64,000 nucleotides of DNA from Gracilaria gracilis (Eukaryota; Rhodophyta; Florideophyceae; Gracilariales; Gracilariaceae). Below the pieces are notes generated by a model that ran no database searches, was not told where the DNA came from, and saw nothing but the letters and a program-made list of their open reading frames with translations. A program made the translations under genes and the position numbers. The stretch spans positions 124,001 through 188,000 of the forward strand of contig JARGSG010000058.1 in the NCBI GenBank assembly GCA_030374805.1, given 5' to 3'. Positions 50,983-63,329 of this stretch are shown in pieces (position 1 is the first letter of the stretch; every line of letters starts with the position of its first letter).

Positions 50983-53153
50983 ATGTCCCTGAAGCCATCT
51001 GGGGCGGAGCTGGCGGTTACCCGAAGCCGCTCCCGTGATGATGGGGATGTTCCCGATGCTCGGGTGGTTTCAAAAATCCCGATTCGGGCTAGTTCTACCA
51101 TCGCCGCGAAGGTTTCCTCACGGACTTCGAGCCAACACCGGGAACTCCAGGACCTTCCATTGCCCTCGTTGGCGAGCTCTCGGCACGTTGCCGGGCCTGC
51201 TCCAGTCGCTACTGGTCCACCTCTGGCGTCCCAACCAGCCGCCGCTGTTGCGGGATCCCTACCCGGCCGTGAGGCTGCCAACACCCCCCAGGGGAATCCC
51301 CTGGAGGACCAGGTTCGCACTCTGCGTTCCGCTCATAATACCCTAGTAGGGGATTTTCACGCCCTCCGCGAGGTGGTCGAGGAAGCCCCTGCTAAGGACT
51401 TTGCTGAGGACCTCCGTATTTTACGGTCTGATGTCAACACATTGTTGGAGTGTTTGGGTTCCCCCACCGCCTTCGTAGAAGGGATTGAGGAGCGTTTCAA
51501 TCGCGTCCGTGCCCGTCTGGAGACGTTGGAGCAGACCATCATAATTGATGGTCACTCTCCGGATGATCCGGTTGCTGCTGTGTCACAACGCGAACAGCAA
51601 CCTGGACAGGGCAAGGACTGCCGCAGGCGGAAACCCAAACGCCAAAACTACGATTCGGATTCATCGACTTCGTCGGAATCTCACCCGAGTAACTCGGACA
51701 GGTCTTTCTCGACCGACTCCGAGTCGGATGATGGTCGCCGTGGGCGCTCTTCGCGCTCTAAGCGGTCGTCTGCTACCGACGGGATGATCCGCTCCCGTAC
51801 TAAGGGCAGGAGGCACTCCGGACTCCGGGAACTGAAACCTACGAATAGGATGTATCGAAAGTTACATTCGTACCGATACTATCGGCTGGAGGATTCATCA
51901 CTGGATCGCACCACCCGTGGGACGGGCAAGGTGAAAGATTGCATCAAGCGCATGCAACTTTCACTGAGGAACCAGAACTGTTCTGGAGAGGATCCAATCA
52001 TGGTGTCGGATTTCCTGGCCCGCTTTGTCGCGGAAGCCGATATACTCGGAATGAACGAAGGATAAGCCTACGTGGCGCTGCCGTACTTTTTACGGGGAGT
52101 GGCCGAAGACCAATTTCACTCTGTAAGAGGTTCATCTAGGGCCTCCGAAGGAGGGGTGACGTGCTGGCCGGAAGCCTTCCAGTACCTCCTGAGGTCATAC
52201 GCGACGAATGCTGCCATTCAGTCCGCAATCTTCGCTCTGCGAGATACCCGCCAGCGTGCTGGAGAAGTTGAAACCGATTTCTCGGTACGTCTCAACAAAG
52301 CTTTCCACCGCTGTGGTAATTTATAACCCGCCGGGGAACATTGTACGATGTTTATTGGTGGAATCGACCGGCCATCAAGACACTTGTCGCCCGTCGTCGG
52401 GAGGATAAGCCCAAGATAACTTATCTTGAGCTTGTCCAAGCCGCACGTGCGGAAGACGATGCACTGCGTGCACGTGTCCCTCATCAGAGGTCTAAGTCCG
52501 CTAAAGCGTTGGTGATGGAGGTCTTTTCTCGATCTTTGTCGCTTTTCGCGAATAAACGCCCTCAACAGGGATACGACACGGTGCACTTGGCTCACGACCA
52601 GGTCGGCTCAGTTGCTACATCGGAACTACCGTCCACGACGGATACTTCTTTCGCGACCGCACAAGAAGGGCCACTCTTCTATTCGGACGGTACTCGAGTC
52701 CCAGCGGCGCAGAATCCGTATTTGAACGGAGTTTCCCGTTATCAACGACCTGGATGGAAGGATACCCGCCCTGCGGTTCGATTCGCCGAAGTTCGGAATG
52801 GTAACCCGCAATCGGGAGCAACGAGGCTAAATTGCCACTTGTGCTATACACATGGGCACACTTCGCCTCAGTGTCTTCTCTCGATGAGGAAATTGCCAAA
52901 TGTAGTGGTCAATTACGAGGCACTCACTCTTGAGGAGAAGCGAGCCGTCCCGGTCGCATCGTATATACACGCCGAGACGGACTTTTCCCACGTCATTCCG
53001 CAATTGCGGCCTTACCCGGCAACACCGGTTGTCCCTGCTCCGCAGGTTGTTGGTCCAAACGCCACTCGCGTGGTGAACCCTCATCAAGGAGCCCAAGCCC
53101 TCGTTGTCGAGGAGCCTGAGATATCGCCGCAGGCGGAAGATCAGGGAAACTGA
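50983..53153 (+). pseudogene. gag: gag of element B, broken
   Basis: ATG 50983 opens a Ser/Ala/Pro-rich N-terminus, then a coiled-coil-like stretch (LEDQVRTLRSAHNTLVGDFH...FNRVRARLETLEQTI) and a charged Ser/Asp/Arg region. The capsid-like part follows (SGEDPIMVSDFLARFVAEAD). TAA at 52063 interrupts, and the same frame resumes (YFLRGVAEDQFH, ETDFSVRLNKAFHRCGNL) to 52326. Coding then continues in another frame through CHLCYTHGHTSPQC, a perfect CCHC knuckle (about 52831-52872), to TGA at 53151-53153. The end overlaps the next start as TGATG. Confidence 0.8.
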
Positions 53154-53857
53154 TGAAGGAAGTCTCCATTCAGGAAGAGGCGTCCTCAGAGTCGAGGCTA
53201 TTGACGCCCGAGGTATCGTTGCCTCGCTCCCCGGTGAATATCCTGTCCAGGAGTGACACCACAGACGCGGATTCAGAACACTTGGATATTCTGCGTCGAC
53301 CGTGGATACAGGTAAAGAATAACCGGATGTCTGATGGAATCATGGTGATGGCCAAGCGTAACTATAAGGTATACGCTGATCTTGGCCTCAACCCCCAGTT
53401 TCTGATCAGATTTCTTACTATCCTGGATACAGGTGCTGGCCCGAACCTTATCGTGGAATCTCTATTGCCCCCGCAATTGCGGTCTCGTATCGGTCTTGAC
53501 ACGGTCCGGGAAGTCGCTGACGCGAACAACAACCCGTTGAAAACGGTGGGAGTCGTAGACTTGGTCGTACGAGTGGGCACCTCTGTAGTGAAGCTCGACT
53601 TTACTGTTTGTCGGTCGTTGGCTGCACCAGTTATACTGGGATGTGATTACTGCGACAGGTTTGTCGATGCAATCCGGCCCCGTCTCAGGCGCGTGGAATT
53701 GGACAACGGATCACCTATCCCGATTGTCCGCCGCCCTCTAAGATTCGCTTCGAAGAAGCAGGTCCCACCGTCTGCTGCGCAGGAACCACCACCCCGCATT
53801 GCGGGAATCCACGAAGCTTCGCGTTGCGAAGTCGGTTTCTATACCACCAGAATCTAA
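53153..53857 (+). CDS. Protease of element B
   Basis: 234 open codons from ATG 53153, in the -1 frame relative to gag and overlapping its stop. ILDTGAGPNLIVESLLP carries the retropepsin DTG triad (about 53422). APVILGCDYCDRF matches the ILG.D.. block that closes the fold. The domain cleaves Gag-Pol. After 53857 the coding continues in another frame, so the domain is open but cut off from RT. Confidence 0.75.
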   Translation: MKEVSIQEEASSESRLLTPEVSLPRSPVNILSRSDTTDADSEHLDILRRPWIQVKNNRMSDGIMVMAKRNYKVYADLGLNPQFLIRFLTILDTGAGPNLIVESLLPPQLRSRIGLDTVREVADANNNPLKTVGVVDLVVRVGTSVVKLDFTVCRSLAAPVILGCDYCDRFVDAIRPRLRRVELDNGSPIPIVRRPLRFASKKQVPPSAAQEPPPRIAGIHEASRCEVGFYTTRI

Positions 53858-56800
53858 GGTCATGGTACAAGTCAGTTCCCGTCAACACGGTCTTCGGGTT
53901 ATTCAACCCTTATCCTCGTTGTACGAGCGCTGCCAATTTGCCGTTGCGTATGGCGTTATGCAGATTTTACCGGATGGTCCTTTCCGTGTATTGGTTTCCA
54001 ACCTTGGCACCAAACCCCAGTATCTGTTAAAGAACCATATAGTTGGGTCTGTCACTCCGCATCCGCTGGCAATGCTTCCAACGAAGATGACGGCCGCCGA
54101 TGTTCTCGGTTTCGTTCCCTCTAAAGAGGACACTAACCCCGAGGGGGTCGCCGCTCCGTCTAAGGAGGGGGAGGAGACTACCGTTGAAACAGAATTGAAA
54201 CCGATGGAATCGGATACGAAACCTGTTCCTGATTCAGGAGAGCACGGACCGACGAGCTACGACCGGCTTGACCCGGTGAAGGCTCTTGAAGAGCTGGAAC
54301 TCGGTCACGTACAGGTATTGCACCGCAAACATCTCTGTAACATGCTACGGGAATTTACCACGATGTGGGATGGCTCTCTTGGAGAGATCAACTTATCGCC
54401 TTATCGCCAAACGCGAGTCCGGTTGCGCAGCCCCCATACACGGCAGGAGCGAAATCTCGGGAAGAAGAGCAGTTCCAAGTGGACAAGATGCTCCGCGCCG
54501 GGGTGATTGAGCCAGCTCAGTCACCCTGGGCTTCTTCAGTTGTACTGGCAATAAAGGCCGACGGCACGTAGCGATTCTGTATCGACTACCGCCGGCTGAA
54601 CGCCGTAACTGTACGGGATAGCTATCCCATACCACGTACGGACTAATGTATCGACTCGCTTGGCGATGCTACCGTTTTCACGGCGTTGGATGCCAACTGG
54701 GGATATTGGCAGGTCCCTGTATGGGAAGAGGACCGCGACAAGACAGCCTTTGTCTGTCACTCCGGGTCCTACCGCTTCAAGCGGATGCCGTTTGGTTTAA
54801 CCAACGCCCCCGCTACGTTCCAACGAGCGGTCGATATCCTGCTCAACAGGTTGAAGTGGCGGTCGTGCTTGGTATATCTGGATGACATTATTGTCTTCTC
54901 AGATAGACTTGAAGACCACCTCACTCATGTCACGGAAGTTCTTACCGTTTTACGGGATGCTGGGATAACCCTCAAGCTGAGGAAGTGTGAGTTCTTCACA
55001 GATACTATCAAGTATCTGGGTCACATTATCCGTCCTGGACGGCTGTCGATCGAGGAAGCTCGCGTCAAATCCCTAATGAGGGCAAAGGAACCCCGTACTC
55101 AGACGCAACTCCGGTCCTTCTGGGGTTAGTCAAAGTCTCTCGACGGTTAATATCGAACTTTCCGAACATCACGGCGCCGCTTAACGCGCTACTGCGCAAG
55201 AGACAACCACCGAAACTCGAACCCTTAACGCCCGCGCAAGCGGAAGAGTTTAACTTTTTAAAGGAGACTGTCACGTCAGCACCGATCCTATCGCTACCCA
55301 AATTGGGATTTCCGTACTCCGTGGACATGGATTCGAGAGACTACCAAGTCGGTTGCGCTCTTTTCCAGACCACCTCGGAAGGGGAACGAAAGCCCATTGG
55401 TTATTGGTCACGTTCGCTGAACGTTCACGAACGGAACTACTCCTTTTCGGAGAAAGAGTGCCTCGCAGTCATCTGGGCACTCTCGACCCTCCGCCCGTAT
55501 CTCATGGGTGTTAACTTTACCGTTTACACGGATCATTCTTCATTGAGGTGGTTGATGAATATCTCTGATCCATCTGGCCGCCTGATGCGGTGGAGACTCC
55601 GTTTAGCGGAATATGACTTTACAGTCATATATAAAAAGGGAGCGCTGAGCACTCAGGCCGATGCGCTTTCGCGTCTACCAACGAGTGGAGAAGCCCTCGC
55701 AACCGAGGATGATGACATCCCGTGCTTCGTCGTGGACGGACAGGAACCGAAAGATCCGGAATGGCCAGAAGATCTGGATATGGAAACTGACTACGACGAA
55801 CTTCTCGCCTCTGGCGAGGTCGCTACTGAGACACCCCTACCGGGGACATTTGTACCAATTGCTCCAGAGGAACTGATCCGAAAACAGTTCGAGGAGCCCT
55901 TTTGCGTAAGGATACGTGCCCGTATTAACGGTGGTGAAACCTTCCCCTTCGAGGTGAACGACAAAGGCTACCTTGTAAGGTTGGTCGAAGCTACCCCACA
56001 AGTCGTTGTACCGCACTCCCTGCAAACGCGGGTCCTTCAAATCTCGCATTTCGCCAAACTTGGTGGCCACTCAGGTGCACGGAAGCTCTATCTTACCCTG
56101 GGAAGGGACTTTTACTGGCCCGCCATGGCGGTGGATTGCTACGCTACTGTAAGTTTCTGTACACAGTGTGCAAGGAACCGAGTTTAACTTCGAAGAACAG
56201 CAAGCAGCTGAAGTTATTACCTGCTGGGGCACCGCTCGAGTTTTTCGCGATCGACATCCTCGGACCACTCCTCACTACTAAGAGGGGAAACAAGTTTATA
56301 CTTGTGATCACCGATCGCTTTTCAAAGCTTATTTGGACTGCCTCTTAAAAGAATAACCGCTTTCACGGTGGCGAATGCGTTCGTGACGCATTGGACTTTG
56401 GTCTATGGACCTTCAGTAGAGTTTTTATCCGATAACGGTAAACAGTACGCGTCACGTTTCTTCCAGGAAGTTTGCCTCATCTTGGACGTGAAGAACTTGT
56501 TCACGACTACCTATCATTCCCAATGTAATGGGCAGGTCGAACTGTTCCACCGGACTATGCTAGCTGCGCTACGCTTCTACGTGGCTGATCACCCAAAAAC
56601 TTGGGACTTGTACACTGATGCGCTCACGTTTGCATACAATACACAAGTTCACCGGACTACCGGAGTATCACCATTCGAATTGGTACTGTCGCGAACGCCC
56701 CCGCCAGTGGCGTTGGATCCCAAGCCACGGTGGACAACTTCCCATCCTTGGATAACTACCGTTAGAACTGGGAACAGTGCCTCTCAAAGCTGGTACCTGC

Positions 56801-56883
56801 TGTGCGGAAGTCGATGGAACGTGCACCAGCCACGTACAAACGAGATTTCGACGACCGACTACGTCGGGCAAAGCCTCCGCTAA
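53799..56883 (+). pseudogene. pol: RT, RNase H and integrase of element B, many stops and frameshifts
   Basis: A linker at 53799-54506 contains PSKEGEE-type stretches. RT pieces are FCIDYRRLN after a TAG at about 54569, TALDANWGYWQV and YLDD (about 54880), ending at a TAG near 55127. RNase H and the integrase zinc region lie at 55303-56187 (MDSRDYQVGCALF, SEKECLAVIWAL, GGHSGARKL, CTQC). The integrase core is at 56190-56883 (FFAIDILGPL, FLSDNGKQ, GQVELFHRTM), with a stop after IWTAS near 56348. Here the zinc His and the third catalytic Glu, both altered in element A, are still present. At least five lesions make it non-functional. Confidence 0.85.
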
Positions 56884-56960
56884 TCGTGGCCGGTAACAAC
56901 GTGTTGGTACGCAAATAGTACTACAACCCCGATCGGGAAAAACGCCACAAGCTCTCGCCA

Positions 56961-58860
56961 GTGGCAGACGGACCCTTGAAGGTGATTTCTTTTAAGACCG
57001 ACACTGTCGTGGTGGAAATGGGCGACAGGCACGAACGCCTTTCGCGCGATCGCGTTGTCCTGGCCCCACCGCCCTCATCAGAGGTAGTCTTGCAGAATGC
57101 AAATTCCCCGACAACGGGTTCAGCAGTTACAGATGCTTCGGTGGCACAACGTCCTGTGGTAGTGCCACACCCCACCAGCGGCCTCTCAGATATACCGAGC
57201 TTCTCGGAACCCCCGGCTCTGCCGGATACTCAAGGTCTTCGTCACCTTACCTCTACTTCTTCCCCGATGGTACGGGTAATCACCTGCCACGCGGGAATTC
57301 CACTGCACTTCCCCGTTGCTCCGTCTAAGGAGGGGGAAAAGAACGATCGCTCCGATGGAGATCTTTTGCCATCGCAACTGAATACACGCCGTGACACACG
57401 GGAAGGTGTTGCAAGATCGCTGCCACTCTCGCGGAACAACAGGCGAATTGTAGTGCCGAGCCCCTCTCAGGGTGTGCCTCCCCCGAACGTCGACGAAACC
57501 TCCGTGGAGGCAGTTGAGCCTTCATCGCGGTTTTCGCAGCACGCGGAGAACACAACCCCTTCGGGGAACGTTCGTAAGCAGCTGTCAGTAGCGCCCTCCA
57601 CCCGGGAGGACGCTGTGACAATGGAACCCAGCAGTGGGAATGGAACACCTCGTGACGAGGGAACTACCCCCGTCAAGGGCAATGGGAGTACGCACATCAC
57701 GCGGACTTCGCACCGCGGTACATAGGGCCCGACTACACAGTCGGCACCGCAAGCGCGGAAGGACAACCACCCCGTAGTATCAAGCCCCATACAGGGTGTG
57801 CCCATACCGCCTGCTGCCGGGAGATCCTCCGCCGAAGCGGTTACTCGCGTGCCACCATTGCCGCAGAATGCGAAGCGCTGCACCAGGGATGAGCCAGCGA
57901 CGCTGGGCGCGGAAATCAACACCTCTCTGGGGAACGTTCATACGAAGACGTTAGTGGTGCCCTCCACCCGGGAGGACGCCGCGGCGAGAAGCCCAGCCGT
58001 TGTTAACAAAATACCTCATCATGAGGGAAGTCCACCCATGCAGGGCAAGGCGCGCTTGCGCAGTCGCACTCCGAGCGTCTCGGTTGACCCTGAGGTCGCC
58101 GCCACTGGCGGTGATAAACCGGTCGCCATCGAGCAAGGAACCCGTCAAGAGCGGCACTCGAACCTCGGAAGATTCGAAATTTCCCCAAGTAATGGGCACA
58201 GCACCAGCTGTACACGCCCCACACGGGGATAAGCTCACCAACGCCGGTTCACGGGAAATAGCCGTTGGGCACGGGGTGCCGCACCAGCAAAGCACGGTGC
58301 CGCCGTTGGTACGTACCCTCGCAAGGGAGGCGGATCGTACTAGGTCAACTCATGTCCAACCATTGTTGGAGTCACGTGCCCGTTCCTGGGAGGACGCGCC
58401 ACATGCGCCCCTTCCCGCTAACCGTGGAGCTCCTCCATCAGGAGATACGACGATGTCGTCACCGCTAAGGCGGCCCGCCCCACGCAGACTTGCGATAAGG
58501 GCCGACTACCACGCAAGTGGGAGCTCGGACCACCCCGTGGTCAGCTCCGACACCCCGGCGGTACACCCCGAAACCCTCCTGAGGGACATTTTCGCCCATG
58601 ATAGGAATGTTACACCAGAGGTGACTTCAACAAGGCACGGCCGGGACGTCTACGTACAAGAGTACGTAGTCGACCGAATAGTCGCCCACTCATATGATGA
58701 GAACGTTATCTTACAATATCGCGTCCGTTGGTACGGTTATGGCCCCGAAGGGGATACAGATGAACCAATTGAACATCTTTCCCGTCCCCGGGTAGTACAG
58801 TATCATCGCCGCACTCGCACGGGACTGCCAGGAACCCTGGATAGCGACCAGGAGGGATAG
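56961..58860 (+). pseudogene. Integrase C-terminal linker and chromodomain of element B
   Basis: 56961-57725 starts with the integrase C-terminal barrel-like segment (DGPLKVISFKTDTVVVEMGD). A long Ser/Thr/Pro/Arg linker with internal duplication follows: VAPSTREDA and VVPSTREDA blocks at about 57590 and 57955, and VAPSKEGEK-like units. After frame changes, 58000-58860 ends in the chromodomain: YVVDRIVAHSYDEN, VRWYGYGPEGDTDEPIEHL, then VVQYHRRTRTG. Its closest relative in the window is the minus-strand copy at 63117-63329. Confidence 0.75.
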
Positions 58861-59008
58861 TTTGAACCGTGATAACGGGAATAAGAAGGAAGAGGACCTG
58901 TTAGAAGTAGATTGGAATACCGTCTAGGAAGAGAAGTTTACGCTGTGTGTCATCATGAAGTCATGGAATACTACCGCCGGTACTACCGGAAAAGAACTAA
59001 GTAGAGCG

Positions 59009-60604
59009 TTACTGGTTCGCACCATCACCCCCTTCGGGAGGATCGCCACCGCCGAGGCGGTTGGTAAGCGCGTCAGCCAATGCGGTGACACCTCCCGAAG
59101 CTTCGGTGGCGCTGAGGCCAGCCCCACGAAGGAAGCGGGCAATGATCTCACTTTCGTTAACCGCCCCCGAACTGGGGTTAGCTGAACCAGCGCTCGCCGT
59201 TGGTGGAGTCGGACCATTGTCTGGCTCACTTGTCGCCGCTGGTGCGGGCTGAATACCCTCGGGACCCGACGGAGCCATAGCGATTGGTTCCGTCGGAGCG
59301 CCTATGTCAGGGGAAACGTTCCCGACCGCGTCGGCTGCTTCGTCTACGAGCACACCCGCTTCATCGGGATCGTTATCCACCATTGGATCTCCACCGCTGT
59401 AAGCGTGATAGTAATCGTCCGAGTCGACATACCCTCGCGGGTGGTCGCTGGGGATTACACGCGGGGCATTCCGGAATTCCTCCGCTTCCTCGCGGTTAAT
59501 CTCCCAGAAGTCCCACGGGTCCAAGTATATGAAGTCGTCGGCAAGCGGGGTATTTCTCCCCAAAACAGGGCCGGATCCACCACTACTCTCGTCCCGACGA
59601 CCGCTTTGTTCGATGGAAACATCGTCCCACCGAACGTCCTCGAGGTACTCGAGTAACCCCAACATTTCTTCTTCGTTGGCTCTGCCCCCGAGGCGGATCT
59701 CTATGTTCAGGCTACGGATGGCTTCCCGCACTCGGGGTTGGGTGTACCACAGTTTATACTGGTCGTACGCCTCCGTGAGGATATACGCCGCCGTGCGGAC
59801 TGCCGACTCGGTCACCACGTCCGACCACAACCACGAGCGGCGATTTGTCATGAGGAACCATCCCATGTACGTGAACACCGGTGGAAGCTCGATGTAGCAT
59901 CCCCGCCCTGCCTCCAAAAAGGACCATTACGATGGAATCGGTACATACCGACGTTTTCGGTGGGTGGGAGCAATCCTCTCTACCTCAACTTTCTGATACG
60001 GAACGAAATACCCGAGTCGGGAGCGCCAACGCCGTTCATAACGGATAAAGTGCTGACGGAAGTTTGACCGGGAAGCCAGGGGAAGATAACAGAACTCGGT
60101 CCAAACAATCGGTCTCTCCCAGCAAAGGGCTGCTTGCCGCGCTGCGGGAAAATTCCTTCACGCGAAGGTCTCCAACGCCGAAAGGCGGTTACAGTACGAC
60201 ATCTCCCGGCGAGTGCGGTATATGCATAGGTTAAATTTGTAGCCCGGAGGGATGGGAAACTCAAATGGAGCCCGGCGTTGCCGTTGATAGCCAATCATGA
60301 CCAGCGCCGCATGGACGTTGGCCACGGTTTCTCTCCCGTTACGACGGACATGGTGCCCGAGAATCGCAATGCAGTTCCGCCAGTCCCATGAAGCTGTAAC
60401 GTAGGCGGGGATATCCCCCGGAAGGGTGTTCGAACTGTCTGCATAAGACAGAATTAACGCCTCATTGAGGACAGCCAGCGGATCAAACCAAGGCGCATTC
60501 CTCAGTCTGAGGGCTTGCAATCGATTGTTCGGATTCAACCCAACTAGGGTGTCGTACGGAGACCACACGCGCACCGGATATCCGGGTACCATGATCCCCG
60601 ACAT
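59009..60604 (-). pseudogene. Antisense accessory gene of element B
   Basis: Minus-strand frame from ATG 60604 to 59009, antisense to gag-pol. It is one frame with only two stops: TGA at 60160-60158 where the element D copy has Trp (TFAWPGF), and TAA near 59930. Blocks: WSPYDTLVGLNPNNRLQALR, PWFDPLAVLNEALI, ASWDWRNCIAILGHHV, IGYQRQRRAPFEFPIPPGYK, SYCNRLSALETFA, LGYFVPYQKVEVERIAP, RGCYIELPPVFTYMGWFLMT, AAYILTEAYDQYKLWYTQPR, LGGRANEEE. An acidic Asp/Glu segment and a Gly/Pro/Ala-rich tail with a C-terminal helix (ARFLRGAGLSATEASGG) follow. About 530 codons. No known domain was recognised. Conservation through decay shows it was once translated. Confidence 0.75.
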
Positions 60605-60920
60605 CGGGTAAGGGGCGGGCGTACCGGTACCCGCAGAAACTTGAGGTTTGCTTCTCGTACAGTGGTGGCAAGTGCCGCCACTTACATACGGCTAACAAAT
60701 ATCAAATAAAATATCTAAGTAACCGGCACGCCGGCCAACATTACCCACGTGTACCTCCGTGGCACTCTTGCAACAGCGCATCCGGTAATCGGGCGCGAGC
60801 ACACACGTGTCCTGCTAATCATACTAATCATACCCTTCGTAGGCGGATCCCTAATCCGGGCTAAATAGCCAAATAGACTTCATAATAATAGGATGTTCAG
60901 CCGAAAACAACAATTGATAT
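60605..60920. other. Junction between elements B and C
   Basis: The two accessory genes begin on either side and read away from each other. No LTR of either known family is present. ATCATACTAATCATACCC near 60819 is a small repeat. The junction may be a rearrangement breakpoint or hold a bidirectional promoter. Confidence 0.4.
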
Positions 60921-62870
60921 ATGAGTAGCATCCCCCTCAGTGCCTGCCAACGGCAATTGGTCTACAATTCCCCATCTCAGGCTAAAACGTCCGACTCTTT
61001 CGGCTCTTCACTTCCCCTCATGGGCTTATATAATCCGGAGTCCGGCGATCAGCCTGCCGACAACTCGGACTCCAACAACTTGGCACTCGTACCATACGTG
61101 GCACCTTTGACTTTCATCGACACAACTTTGCCTACCAACAACAAAAACAACTCCGGTAGCTCCGGTGCTCCCTCGGGAGGGATTGCACGAATTACAGCTG
61201 CCGAACCCCGGTTCCGGTCGGTGGCCTTGCCCCAATCTTCGGGTGCTTCCGCTTCTGGTGCGGCATCCGTCGCGACGGCAGCAACTCCTGATCCAGCTCC
61301 CGTGCGGAATTGGTTCAACGCCAGCGTGCCGACAAATACGGGTGGATGGCCCAGCCTTGAAAGCTTTCGCGTGCACGATCCTCACCGCCACAGCGCCCTG
61401 TTTTCACAAGCCCCGTGGTCCAATGCCGAAGCCGTCGGGGATGAAGCTTTGACCAACTTTTACGCCGTTGACTGTTATCTCCCAGGGGGGCTTCCCGTTA
61501 GCGTCGTCTGCTCATGGGACTGGCTCGCCCGTATCACGGTCCATCTAGATTGCCTCAGGTGTACAAGAAGCGAGAGCCAGGCATTCGCTCGCCTGGAGAT
61601 TGCCCGCATTGGGTATGCGCGACACTTCCGGGCTCCGAAGAAGCATCCGGTTCCATCCCAGTACGGGTTCGGCGTGGCCTACTACCGTACGTACGGCGAA
61701 TTTGAGTATGGAGATCGCCTGGCTGTTGCCTTCGACGAGATTTACGGCTATGTGGATGTCGTCTAGCCCCACCAGGATCTCATCCTGTGGGCTTGTGTGA
61801 TTCTTCGTGCCCAGTTCCGGTACCTCCGCAAGTCGTCGCAGCGCGAGTTCTTCGAAGGCCCCCGTCACGAAAGGAAGTGGCAATCCCGCTTTGGGATCTT
61901 GGTGCCATACCAATGCTCAGATGTTGAGCGAATCGCCGGGCGTTCCCGACAAGGGCAATAAGTTCCGCTCCCATAGTTCTGGCATGCGGTCGAGGTCCCC
62001 CGAGGCTGCCATGGAGAACTCCCACCGTGCCTGGCATAAGTCGGGTTGTACTACATGAAGAATCCGCCGCGCGACCTGTGGAGCATCCTTGCTCCCGAAT
62101 GGACTGTCCGTGTCGCGGCGTTCCTCCTTTGGGAGGCGTATGATCACTACAGGCTTTGGTTGTGCCGGAGATGATTCGCAGTTCCATTTGGAATTTGGAC
62201 CTCACCGATGTTATCGGATCCATCCGCAACGCGTGGGAAGTGGTGCCCTTGGTGGAGGTCAACGACGGTGTCGAGTGGGACTCCGTGCCTCCCAGTCAGG
62301 TCTATGAGGGTATCCGTCGGGTTACAAACCGGTCTCCTGGACGTGACGTTAGCGCCAGCGATTTGTATGCTTTGACCCATGAGAATGGGAGATAGCCACA
62401 GCCACCGCGGCGCGAAAGAGCCGTCAGATCGATCGGAATATCCCAGAGGGCCATCCTCGCGGGTTTTTCTTCGTCGATGACGAGTAGGACGAGAACCCTG
62501 ATGCGGCAGGAAGCCGTATGGACCAGGGAGAGGACAAGCAAATCGACGTGGTCGACGTAACCGGAGTTGATGGCGGATCCGCCGATGCGGCAGTGGAGGG
62601 TACGTCCAACGCAGTTGGTGCGTGGCAGACCTCCGCTTCTGCGGGCGGGGTGGTTTCGAGTACCGTTCCGCAGGCGCTCGTGATGCGCAATTTCCTTCGC
62701 GGCATGGGCGTGTCCGTGTCTGACTTGGCGCAGCTCCAGAGCCTGGCAGCTCATTGGTTCGCCCAAGATCGTTGGTCCGGTTCCGGACCGTCCGGCATCT
62801 GGTCTACCTCCTTGGTGGAGGCTCCTGTTAGCCTTCATTGGTACCAATATGTAGCTTGGCCCAACCATTA
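60921..62870 (+). pseudogene. Antisense accessory gene of element C
   Basis: Plus-strand counterpart of the accessory family, antisense to the element C chromodomain at 63117-63329 (minus). ATG 60921 gives 281 open codons: a Ser/Asn/Ala-rich N-terminus, then GWPSLESFRVHDPH, SWDWLARITVHLDCLR, ARIGYARHFRAPKKHPVPSQ and YYRTYGEFEYGDRLAV, aligning with element B. A TAG at 61764 follows, then similarity continues in frames with stops: SRFGILVPYQCSDVERIAG (about 61885), RVAAFLLWEAYDHYRLW (about 62112). The C-terminal helix (VMRNFLRGMGVSVSDLAQLQ, about 62681) resembles RFLRGAGLSATEA of element B. Dead copy, third independent lineage. Confidence 0.7.
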
Positions 62871-63116
62871 AATTTTTCTGGTTGCTACCGGCTTTAGCAA
62901 ATTCTTTTCACCACTCTCCCTCCTCAGGGGGCAGCACTCTGCGAGGGGCTGCTGCACCTTCTTTAGGGGAGGTACCCCGCTTGAAGCGACAAATTCCAAT
63001 TCTTCAACTTCCTCTCCTTGGGCGTATTCTTCGTCTCCTTCTTCTATTCCACTGTATAATGGCTTGTCCGCCGCAGCCGCAAATTGTCCGCGTGAGCGGC
63101 ATAGTTGGTGTGGGCG
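62871..63116. other. Spacer of element C
   Basis: It lies between the accessory gene and the chromodomain end, where their 3' ends converge. No feature recognised. Confidence 0.4.
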
Positions 63117-63329
63117 TTAACCCACTTGGGCTTCATCGAGCGTGTTCGGTGTCGGCGTGCCTGTCCTCCGGTGGTACTGTAATACCTTCGAGCGAGGCAG
63201 GTGCTCGATTGGGTGGTGTGTGTCCTCCGAAGGAGGGTAGCGGTACCAACGGACTAGGTATAACAGCTCTCCAGTAGAGTCTTGTCCGTGCTTCACTATA
63301 CGGTCCACTACAAACTCGCGTTCGTAGAC
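63117..63329 (-). pseudogene. Chromodomain end of element C pol
   Basis: Minus strand: VYEREFVVDRIVKHGQDSTG, LVRWYRYPPSEDTHHPIEHL, then VLQYHRRTGTPTPNTLDEAQ. It is colinear with the element B chromodomain (VRWYGYGPEGDTDEPIEHL, VVQYHRRTRTG). The aromatic cage residues and the PIEHL helix are kept. It marks the C-terminus of a minus-strand pol whose body lies to the right. Confidence 0.75.

Larger units (their letters stand above)
50868..60604 (+). mobile_element. Element B: older chromodomain Ty3/Gypsy-type retrotransposon, 3' LTR missing
   Basis: Its 5' LTR is 38193-38268 plus 50220-50867. The internal region then shows a primer site (50871-50889), gag, protease, RT, RNase H, integrase, chromodomain and the minus-strand accessory gene. 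All parts carry stops or frameshifts. No copy of the LTR start occurs after the accessory gene, where the sequence runs into element C. The element is therefore truncated at its 3' end. Confidence 0.85.
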
